From contig NW_027469328.1 in the NCBI RefSeq assembly GCF_051020765.1, positions 146,973 to 210,972 on the forward strand: 64,000 nt of DNA. Reading direction: 5' to 3'. Both the position numbers and the translations under genes were made by a program. The notes under the pieces were generated by a model, which was not told the DNA's origin, searched no databases, and saw only the letters and a list, made by a program, of their open reading frames with translations. Source of the stretch: Lasioglossum baleicum (taxonomy: Eukaryota; Arthropoda; Insecta; Hymenoptera; Halictidae). The stretch's first letter is position 1; each line of letters opens with the position of its first letter. Shown here piece after piece: positions 52,688 to 62,094 of this stretch.

Positions 52688-55578
52688 TATGCGAAATTGG
52701 ACAGAAACTAGGACCAGGCAAGCACGATCACAATTTATTCGAACCTATGTCAGATTCGACGATTCTTCGTTTCAGAAGTGTATTTCTGTGCGGAATCTCT
52801 GTTTCGTGTGCTAGATCAGTGCATTTGCATGCAAGTATGCCAAATTGGAATAGAAACTCCCACCCGGCAAGCACGATCACGATTTATTCGAGCTTATGTC
52901 AGACTCGACGATTATTTGTTTCACAAATGAATTTCTGTGCGTAATCGCCGTTTCGCGTGCTAGATCAGTGCATTTGTATGCAAATATGCGAAATTGGACA
53001 GAAACTCCGACCAGGCAAGCACGATCACAATTTATTCGAGCCTATGTCAGATTCGACGATTCTTCGTTTCAGAAGTGTATTTCTGTGCTGAATCGCTGTT
53101 TCGCGTGCTATATCAGTGCATTTGCATGCAAGTATGCGAAATTGGAATAGAAACTCCGACCCGGCAAGCACGATCACAATTTATTCGAGCCTATTTCAGA
53201 TTCGACGATTCTTCGTTTCAGAAGTGTATTTCTGTGCGGAATCGCTGTTTCGCGTGCTATATCAGTGCATTTGCATGCAAGTATGCGAAATTGGATTAGA
53301 AACTCCGACCCGGCAAGCACGATTACGATTTATTCGAGTGTATGTCAGATACGACGATTCTTCGTTTCAGAAGTGTATTCCTGTGCGGAATCGCTGTTTC
53401 GCGCACTTGATCAGTGCATTTGCATGCAAAAATGCGAAATTGGCACGAAAACTCCGATTCGGCAAGCGCGATCACGATTTATTCGAGCTTATGTCAGATT
53501 CGACAATTATTCGTTTCACAAATGAATTTCTGTGCGGAATCGCTGTTTCGCGTGCTAGATCAGTGCATTTGCATGCAAGTATGCCAAATTGGAATAGAAA
53601 CTCCCACCCGGCAAGCACGATCACGATTTATTCTACGTTATGTCAGACTCGACGATTATTTGTTTCACAAATGAATTTCTGTGCGTAATCGCCGTTTCGC
53701 GTGCTAGATCAGTGCATTTGTATGCAAATATGCGAAATTGGACAGAACTCCGACCAGGCAAGCACGATCACAATTTATTCGAGCCTATGTCAGATTCGAC
53801 GATTCTTCGTTTCAGAAGTGTATTTCTGTGCTGAATCGCTGTTTCGCGTGCTATATCAGTGCATTTGCATGCAAGTATGCGAAATTGGAATAGAAACTCC
53901 GACCCGGCAAGCACAATCACAATTTATTCGAGCCTATTTCAGATTCGACGATTCTTCGTTTCAGAAGTGTATTTCTGTGCGGAATCGCTGTTTCGCGTGC
54001 TATATCAGTGCATTTGCATGCAAGTATGCGAAATTGGATTAGAAACTCCGACCCGGCAAGCACGATTACGATTTATTCGAGTGTATGTCAGATACGACGA
54101 TTCTTCGTTTCAGAAGTGTATTTCTGTGCGGAATCGCTGTTACGCGTGCTATATCAGTGCATTTGCATGCAAGTATGCGAAATTGGATTAGAAACTCCGA
54201 CCCGGCAAGCACGATTACGATTTATTCGAGTGTATGTCAGATACGACGATTCTTCGTTTCAGAAGTGTATTTCTGTGCGGAATCGCTGTTTCGCGCACTT
54301 GATCAGTGCATTTGCATGCAAAAATGCGAAATTGGCACGAAAACTCCGATTCGGCAAGCGCGATCACGATTTATTCGAGCTTATGTCAGATTCGACAATT
54401 ATTCGTTTCACAAATGAATTTCTGTGCGGAATCGCTGTTTCGCGTGCTAGATCAGGGCATTTGCATGCAAGTATGCCAAATTGGAATAGAAACTCCCACC
54501 CGGCAAGCACGATCCCGATTTATTCGAGCTTATGTCAGACTCGACGATTATTTGTTTCACAAATGAATTTCTGTGCGTAATCGCCGTTTCGCGTGCTAGA
54601 TCAGTGCATTTGTATGCAAATATGCGAAATTGGACAGAAACTCCGACCAGGCAAGCACGATCACAATTTATTCGAGCCTATGTCAGATTCGACGATTCTT
54701 CGTTTCAGAAGTGTATTTCTGTGCTGAATCGCTGTTTCGCGTGCTATATCAGTGCATTTGCATGCAAGTATGCGAAATTGGAATAGAAACTCCGACCCGG
54801 CAAGCACGATCACAATTTATTCGAGCCTATTTCAGATTCGACGATTCTTCGTTTCAGAAGTGTATTTCTTTGCGGAATCGCTGTTTCGCGTGCTATATCA
54901 GTGCATTTGCATGCAAGTATGCGAAATTGGATTAGAAACTCCGACCCGGCAAGCACGATTACGATTTATTCGAGTGTATGTCAGATACGACGATTCTTCG
55001 TTTCAGAAGTGTATTCCTGTGCGGAATCGCTGTTTCGCGCACTTGATCAGTGCATTTGCATGCAAAAATGCGAAATTGGCACGAAAACTCCGATTCGGCA
55101 AGCGCGATCACGATTTATTCGAGCTTATGTCAGATTCGACAATTATTCGTTTCACAAATGAATTTCTGTGCGGAATCGCTGTTTCGCGTGCTAGATCAGT
55201 GCATTTGCATGCAAGTATGCCAAATTGGAATAGAAACTCCCACCCGGCAAGCACGATCACGATTTATTCTACGTTATGTCAGATTCGACGATTCTTCGTT
55301 TCAGAAGTGTATTTCGGTGCGGAATCGCTGTTTCGCGTGCTAGATCAGTGCATTTGCATGCAAATATGCGAAATTGGACAGAAACTAGGACCAGGCAAGC
55401 ACGATCACAATTTATTCGAACCTATGTCAGATTCGACGATTCTTCGTTTCAGAAGTGTATTTCTGTGCGGAATCTCTGTTTCGCGTGCTAGATCAGTGCA
55501 TTTGCATGCAAGTATGCCAAATTGGAATAGAAACTCCCACCCGGCAAGCACGATCACGATTTATTCGAGCTTATGTCA

Positions 55579-55726
55579 GACTCGACGATTATTTGTTTCA
55601 CAAATGAATTTCTGTGCGTAATCGCCGTTTCGCGTGCTAGATCAGTGCATTTGTATGCAAATATGCGAAATTGGACAGAAACTCCGACCAGGCAAGCACG
55701 ATCACAATTTATTCGAGCCTATGTCA
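55579..55726 (+). repeat. HOR monomer m1 (148 bp), reference copy
   Basis: Starts gactcgacgattatttg, belongs to the cacaaatgaatttctg family, and has gcgtaatcgccgtttcgcg, gcatttgtatgcaaatatg and ggacagaaactccgaccagg. One base shorter than the norm because ggaatag is replaced by ggacag. It is the only monomer of the HOR that lacks the gcatgc palindrome. Confidence 0.85.
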
Positions 55727-55738
55727 GATTCGACGATT

Positions 55739-55755
55739 CTTCGTTTCAGAAGTGT
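55739..55755 (+). other. CENP-B-box-like motif, 7 of 9 core positions (example in m2)
   Basis: cttcgtttcagaagtgt, set against the 17-bp box with core nTTCGnnnnAnnCGGGn, matches TTCG, the central A and two of the four final bases. It lacks the CGGG. It is repeated in about half of the monomers. By my rough estimate a 7/9 match arises by chance in about a third of random monomers of this length, so the match is suggestive at most. Confidence 0.2.
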
Positions 55756-55762
55756 ATTTCTG
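55747..55762. other. Short inverted repeat in the cagaagtg family (example in m2)
   Basis: cagaa and ttctg are perfect inverted arms around a 6-base loop (gtgtat). In the other family the same place reads cacaaatgaatttctg and the arms no longer pair perfectly. A 5-bp stem is weak; it is recorded because it is where the two monomer families differ most. Confidence 0.4.
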
Positions 55763-55835
55763 TGCTGAATCGCTGTTTCGCGTGCTATATCAGTGCATTT
55801 GCATGCAAGTATGCGAAATTGGAATAGAAACTCCG

Positions 55836-55852
55836 ACCCGGCAAGCACGATC
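55836..55852 (-). other. Second CENP-B-box-like motif with intact CGGG (example in m2)
   Basis: Read on the - strand, gatcgtgcttgccgggt matches 7 of the 9 core bases including the whole CGGG, but has ATCG for TTCG and T for the central A. The gaccagg, gacctgg and gattcgg subtypes destroy the CGGG, so only part of the monomers carry it, as with CENP-B boxes in human alphoid arrays. Weak evidence. Confidence 0.2.
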
Positions 55853-55875
55853 ACAATTTATTCGAGCCTATTTCA

Positions 55876-56024
55876 GATTCGACGATTCTTCGTTTCAGAA
55901 GTGTATTTCTGTGCGGAATCGCTGTTTCGCGTGCTATATCAGTGCATTTGCATGCAAGTATGCGAAATTGGATTAGAAACTCCGACCCGGCAAGCACGAT
56001 TACGATTTATTCGAGTGTATGTCA
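55876..56024 (+). repeat. HOR monomer m3 (149 bp), reference copy
   Basis: cagaagtg family with gctatatcag, ggattagaaactcc, cacgattacgattta and attcgagtgtatgtca. In the 6-mer at 56,620 this monomer is doubled; the second copy carries gttacgcg. Confidence 0.85.
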
Positions 56025-56173
56025 GATACGACGATTCTTCGTTTCAGAAGTGTATTCCTGTGCGGAATCGCTGTTTCGCGCACTTGATCAGTGCATTTGC
56101 ATGCAAAAATGCGAAATTGGCACGAAAACTCCGATTCGGCAAGCGCGATCACGATTTATTCGAGCTTATGTCA
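56025..56173 (+). repeat. HOR monomer m4 (149 bp), reference copy
   Basis: Starts gatacgacg, has tattcctgtgcgg, gcgcacttgatcag, caaaaatgcg, ggcacgaaaactccgattcgg and gcgcgatcacg. It contains a tgatca (BclI) site. Confidence 0.85.
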
Positions 56174-56322
56174 GATTCGACAATTATTCGTTTCACAAAT
56201 GAATTTCTGTGCGGAATCGCTGTTTCGCGTGCTAGATCAGTGCATTTGCATGCAAGTATGCCAAATTGGAATAGAAACTCCCACCCGGCAAGCACGATCA
56301 CGATTTATTCTACGTTATGTCA
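56174..56322 (+). repeat. HOR monomer m5 (149 bp), reference copy
   Basis: Starts gattcgacaattattcg, cacaaatg family, with caagtatgcc, ggaatagaaactcccacccgg and tttattctacgttatgtca. In several 6-mers its second half is replaced by that of m7 or m4. Confidence 0.85.
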
Positions 56323-56470
56323 GATTCGACGATTCTTCGTTTCAGAAGTGTATTTCGGTGCGGAATCGCTGTTTCGCGTGCTAGATCAGTGCATTTGCAT
56401 GCAAATATGCGAAATTGGACAGAAACTAGGACCAGGCAAGCACGATCAAAATTTATTCGAACCTATGTCA
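56323..56470 (+). repeat. HOR monomer m6 (148 bp), reference copy
   Basis: cagaagtg family with tatttcggtgcgg, caaatatgcg, ggacagaaactaggaccagg and attcgaacctatgtca. This is the monomer missing from every 6-mer. The copy in the last complete 7-mer has one extra base (agaagttgta) near 63,045. Confidence 0.85.
56393..56406. other. 14-bp palindrome with two octamer motifs (example in m6)
   Basis: ATTTGCATGCAAAT is a perfect inverted repeat centred on an SphI site (GCATGC). It holds the octamer ATGCAAAT on both strands, sharing two central bases. Most monomers keep 10-14 bp of it; the gtatgcaaat subtype breaks the dyad but keeps one octamer. A role in protein binding is inference; insects and vertebrates have POU proteins that bind this octamer. 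Confidence 0.6.
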
Positions 56471-56619
56471 GATTCGACGATTCTTCGTTTCAGAAGTGTA
56501 TTTCTGTGCGGAATCTCTGTTTCGCGTGCTAGATCAGTGCATTTGCATGCAAGTATGCCAAATTGGAATAGAAACTCCCACCCGGCAAGCACGATCACGA
56601 TTTATTCGAGCTTATGTCA
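56471..56619 (+). repeat. HOR monomer m7 (149 bp), reference copy
   Basis: cagaagtg family with ggaatctctg, caagtatgcc, ggaatagaaactcccacccgg and attcgagcttatgtca. Its second half matches that of m5 up to cacgattta, which gives a natural site for exchange between the two. Confidence 0.85.
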
Positions 56620-58226
56620 GACTCGACGATTATTTGTTTCACAAATGAATTTCTGTGCGTAATCGCCGTTTCGCGTGCTAGATCAGTGCATTTGTATGCA
56701 AATATGCGAAATTGGACAGAAACTCCGACCAGGCAAGCACGATCACAATTTATTCGAGCCTATGTCAGATTCGACGATTCTTCGTTTCAGAAGTGTATTT
56801 CTGTGCTGAATCGCTGTTTCGCGTGCTATATCAGTGCATTTGCATGCAAGTATGCGAAATTGGAATAGAAACTCCGACCCGGCAAGCACGATCACAATTT
56901 ATTCGAGCCTATTTCAGATTCGACGATTCTTCGTTTCAGAAGTGTATTTCTGTGCGGAATCGCTGTTTCGCGTGCTATATCAGTGCATTTGCATGCAAGT
57001 ATGCGAAATTGGATTAGAAACTCCGACCCGGCAAGCACGATTACGATTTATTCGAGTGTATGTCAGATACGACGATTCTTCGTTTCAGAAGTGTATTTCT
57101 GTGCGGAATCGCTGTTACGCGTGCTATATCAGTGCATTTGCATGCAAGTATGCGAAATTGGATTAGAAACTCCGACCCGGCAAGCACGATTACGATTTAT
57201 TCGAGTGTATGTCAGATACGACGATTCTTCGTTTCAGAAGTGTATTTCTGTGCGGAATCGCTGTTTCGCGCACTTGATCAGTGCATTTGCATGCAAAAAT
57301 GCGAAATTGGCACGAAAACTCCGATTCGGCAAGCGCGATCACGATTTATTCGAGCTTATGTCAGATTCGACAATTATTCGTTTCACAAATGAATTTCTGT
57401 GCGGAATCGCTGTTTCGCGTGCTAGATCAGGGCATTTGCATGCAAGTATGCCAAATTGGAATAGAAACTCCCACCCGGCAAGCACGATCCCGATTTATTC
57501 GAGCTTATGTCAGACTCGACGATTATTTGTTTCACAAATGAATTTCTGTGCGTAATCGCCGTTTCGCGTGCTAGATCAGTGCATTTGTATGCAAATATGC
57601 GAAATTGGACAGAAACTCCGACCAGGCAAGCACGATCACAATTTATTCGAGCCTATGTCAGATTCGACGATTCTTCGTTTCAGAAGTGTATTTCTGTGCT
57701 GAATCGCTGTTTCGCGTGCTATATCAGTGCATTTGCATGCAAGTATGCGAAATTGGAATAGAAACTCCGACCCGGCAAGCACGATCACAATTTATTCGAG
57801 CCTATTTCAGATTCGACGATTCTTCGTTTCAGAAGTGTATTTCTTTGCGGAATCGCTGTTTCGCGTGCTATATCAGTGCATTTGCATGCAAGTATGCGAA
57901 ATTGGATTAGAAACTCCGACCCGGCAAGCACGATTACGATTTATTCGAGTGTATGTCAGATACGACGATTCTTCGTTTCAGAAGTGTATTCCTGTGCGGA
58001 ATCGCTGTTTCGCGCACTTGATCAGTGCATTTGCATGCAAAAATGCGAAATTGGCACGAAAACTCCGATTCGGCAAGCGCGATCACGATTTATTCGAGCT
58101 TATGTCAGATTCGACAATTATTCGTTTCACAAATGAATTTCTGTGCGGAATCGCTGTTTCGCGTGCTAGATCAGTGCATTTGCATGCAAGTATGCCAAAT
58201 TGGAATAGAAACTCCCACCCGGCAAG

Positions 58227-61200
58227 CGCGATCACGATTTATTCGAGCTTATGTCAGATTCGACAATTATTCGTTTCACAAATGAATTTCTGTGCGGAAT
58301 CGCTGTTTCGCGTGCTAGATCAGGGCATTTGCATGCAAGTATGCCAAATTGGAATAGAAACTCCCACCCGGCAAGCACGATCCCGATTTATTCGAGCTTA
58401 TGTCAGACTCGACGATTATTTGTTTCACAAATGAATTTCTGTGCGTAATCGCCGTTTCGCGTGCTAGATCAGTGCATTTGTATGCAAATATGCGAAATTG
58501 GACAGAAACTCCGACCAGGCAAGCACGATCACAATTTATTCGAGCCTATGTCAGATTCGACGATTCTTCGTTTCAGAAGTGTATTTCTGTGCTGAATCGC
58601 TGTTTCGCGTGCTATATCAGTGCATTTGCATGCAAGTATGCGAAATTGGAATAGAAACTCCGACCCGGCAAGCACGATCACAATTTATTCGAGCCTATTT
58701 CAGATTCGACGATTCTTCGTTTCAGAAGTGTATTTCTTTGCGGAATCGCTGTTTCGCGTGCTATATCAGTGCATTTGCATGCAAGTATGCGAAATTGGAT
58801 TAGAAACTCCGACCCGGCAAGCACGATTACGATTTATTCGAGTGTATGTCAGATACGACGATTCTTCGTTTCAGAAGTGTATTCCTGTGCGGAATCGCTG
58901 TTTCGCGCACTTGATCAGTGCATTTGCATGCAAAAATGCGAAATTGGCACGAAAACTCCGATTCGGCAAGCGCGATCACGATTTATTCGAGCTTATGTCA
59001 GATTCGACAATTATTCGTTTCACAAATGAATTTCTGTGCGGAATCGCTGTTTCGCGTGCTAGATCAGTGCATTTGCATGCAAGTATGCCAAATTGGAATA
59101 GAAACTCCCACCCGGCAAGCACGATCACGATTTATTCTACGTTATGTCAGATTCGACGATTCTTCGTTTCAGAAGTGTATTTCGGTGCGGAATCGCTGTT
59201 TCGCGTGCTAGATCAGTGCATTTGCATGCAAATATGCGAAATTGGACAGAAACTAGGACCAGGCAAGCACGATCACAATTTATTCGAACCTATGTCAGAT
59301 TCGACGATTCTTCGTTTCAGAAGTGTATGTCTGTGCGGAATCTCTGTTTCGCGTGCTAGATCAGTGCATTTGCATGCAAGTATGCCAAATTGGAATAGAA
59401 ACTCCCACCCGGCAAGCACGATCACGATTTATTCGAGCTTATGTCAGACTCGACGATTATTTGTTTCACAAATGAATTTCTGTGCGTAATCGCCGTTTCG
59501 CGTGCTAGATCAGTGCATTTGTATGCAAATATGCGAAATTGGACAGAAACTCCGACCAGGCAAGCACGATCACAATTTATTCGAGCCTATGTCAGATTCG
59601 ACGATTCTTCGTTTCAGAAGTGTATTTCTGTGCTGAATCGCTGTTTCGCGTGCTATATCAGTGCATTTGCATGCAAGTATGCGAAATTGGAATAGAAACT
59701 CCGACCCGGCAAGCACGATCACAATTTATTCGAGCCTATTTCAGATTCGACGATTCTTCGTTTCAGAAGTGTATTTCTGTGCGGAATCGCTGTTTCGCGT
59801 GCTATATCAGTGCATTTGCATGCAAGTATGCGAAATTGGATTAGAAACTCCGACCCGGCAAGCACGATTACGATTTATTCGAGTGTATGTCAGATACGAC
59901 GATTCTTCGTTTCAGAAGTGTATTCCTGTGCGGAATCGCTGTTTCGCGCACTTGATCAGTGCATTTGCATGCAAAAATGCGAAATTGGCACGAAAACTCC
60001 GATTCGGCAAGCGCGATCACGATTTATTCGAGCTTATGTCAGATTCGACAATTATTCGTTTCACAAATGAATTTCTGTGCGGAATCGCTGTTTCGCGTGC
60101 TAGATCAGTGCATTTGCATGCAAGTATGCCAAATTGGAATAGAAACTCCCACCCGGCAAGCACGATCACGATTTATTCTACGTTATGTCAGATTCGACGA
60201 TTCTTCGTTTCAGAAGTGTATTTCGGTGCGGAATCGCTGTTTCGCGTGCTAGATCAGTGCATTTGCATGCAAATATGCGAAATTGGACAGAAACTAGGAC
60301 CAGGCAAGCACGATCAAAATTTATTCGAACCTATGTCAGATTCGACGATTCTTCGTTTCAGAAGTGTATTTCTGTGCGGAATCTCTGTTTCGCGTGCTAG
60401 ATCAGTGCATTTGCATGCAAGTATGCCAAATTGGAATAGAAACTCCCACCCGGCAAGCACGATCACGATTTATTCGAGCTTATGTCAGACTCGACGATTA
60501 TTTGTTTCACAAATGAATTTCTGTGCGTAATCGCCGTTTCGCGTGCTAGATCAGTGCATTTGTATGCAAATATGCGAAATTGGACAGAAACTCCGACCAG
60601 GCAAGCACGATCACAATTTATTCGAGCCTATGTCAGATTCGACGATTCTTCGTTTCAGAAGTGTATTTCTGTGCTGAATCGCTGTTTCGCGTGCTATATC
60701 AGTGCATTTGCATGCAAGTATGCGAAATTGGAATAGAAACTCCGACCCGGCAAGCACGATCACAATTTATTCGAGCCTATTTCAGATTCGACGATTCTTC
60801 GTTTCAGAAGTGTATTTCTGTGCGGAATCGCTGTTTCGCGTGCTATATCAGTGCATTTGCATGCAAGTATGCGAAATTGGATTAGAAACTCCGACCCGGC
60901 AAGCACGATTACGATTTATTCGAGTGTATGTCAGATACGACGATTCTTCGTTTCAGAAGTGTATTTCTGTGCGGAATCGCTGTTACGCGTGCTATATCAG
61001 TGCATTTGCATGCAAGTATGCGAAATTGGATTAGAAACTCCGACCCGGCAAGCACGATTACGATTTATTCGAGTGTATGTCAGATACGACGATTCTTCGT
61101 TTCAGAAGTGTATTTCTGTGCGGAATCGCTGTTTCGCGCACTTGATCAGTGCATTTGCATGCAAAAATGCGAAATTGGCACGAAAACTCCGATTCGGCAA

Positions 61201-62094
61201 GCGCGATCACGATTTATTCGAGCTTATGTCAGATTCGACAATTATTCGTTTCACAAATGAATTTCTGTGCGGAATCGCTGTTTCGCGTGCTAGATCAGGG
61301 CATTTGCATGCAAGTATGCCAAATTGGAATAGAAACTCCCACCCGGCAAGCACGATCCCGATTTATTCGAGCTTATGTCAGACTCGACGATTATTTGTTT
61401 CACAAATGAATTTCTGTGCGTAATCGCCGTTTCGCGTGCTAGATCAGTGCATTTGTATGCAAATATGCGAAATTGGACAGAAACTCCGACCAGGCAAGCA
61501 CGATCACAATTTATTCGAGCCTATGTCAGATTCGACGATTCTTCGTTTCAGAAGTGTATTTCTGTGCTGAATCGCTGTTTCGCGTGCTATATCAGTGCAT
61601 TTGCATGCAAGTATGCGAAATTGGAATAGAAACTCCGACCCGGCAAGCACGATCACAATTTATTCGAGCCTATTTCAGATTCGACGATTCTTCGTTTCAG
61701 AAGTGTATTTCTTTGCGGAATCGCTGTTTCGCGTGCTATATCAGTGCATTTGCATGCAAGTATGCGAAATTGGATTAGAAACTCCGACCCGGCAAGCACG
61801 ATTACGATTTATTCGAGTGTATGTCAGATACGACGATTCTTCGTTTCAGAAGTGTATTCCTGTGCGGAATCGCTGTTTCGCGCACTTGATCAGTGCATTT
61901 GCATGCAAAAATGCGAAATTGGCACGAAAACTCCGATTCGGCAAGCGCGATCACGATTTATTCGAGCTTATGTCAGATTCGACAATTATTCGTTTCACAA
62001 ATGAATTTCTGTGCGGAATCGCTGTTTCGCGTGCTAGATCAGTGCATTTGCATGCAAGTATGCCAAATTGGAATAGAAACTCCCACCCGGCAAG
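58227..62094 (+). repeat. 3,868-bp super-HOR, copy 2
   Basis: Same 7-7-6-6 order as copy 1. A third copy is recognisable from about 62,268 and follows copies 1 and 2 to about 63,790, with one inserted base near 63,045. It then switches to the pattern of the 6-mer that starts at 56,620, carrying gttacgcg. The third copy is thus a shortened or rearranged unit. Confidence 0.85.

Larger units (their letters stand above)
55727..55875 (+). repeat. HOR monomer m2 (149 bp), reference copy
   Basis: Belongs to the cagaagtgtatttctg family, with gtgctgaatcg, gctatatcag, caagtatgcg, ggaatagaaactccgacccgg and attcgagcctatttca. Hand count: 64 G+C of 149 and 11 CpG. Confidence 0.85.
54359..58226 (+). repeat. 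3,868-bp super-HOR (26 monomers), copy 1
   Basis: Contains units in the order 7-7-6-6. It aligns with 58,227-62,094 over its full length at a constant offset of 3,868. The only substitution I could find is in the monomer near 55,461 (tatttctg here, tatgtctg near 59,329). The head-to-tail boundary is sharp: after ggcaag, copy 1 ends and the next base series is cgcgatc. Confidence 0.85.

Noticed and set aside
54752..55621. 289-codon open frame and the hundreds of other overlapping frames as protein-coding genes
   Set aside because: They repeat every three monomers, overlap one another in all + frames, and their starts and ends are set by satellite subtype variants. No codon periodicity, promoter or known domain is visible. 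They are products of a stop-poor 149-bp repeat.
55720..55760. RNA polymerase III internal promoter (B-box-like agattcgacga), tRNA or SINE origin
   Set aside because: The motif matches the start of a B box but lacks the final C, and I find no A box at a suitable distance, no cloverleaf and no T-run terminator.
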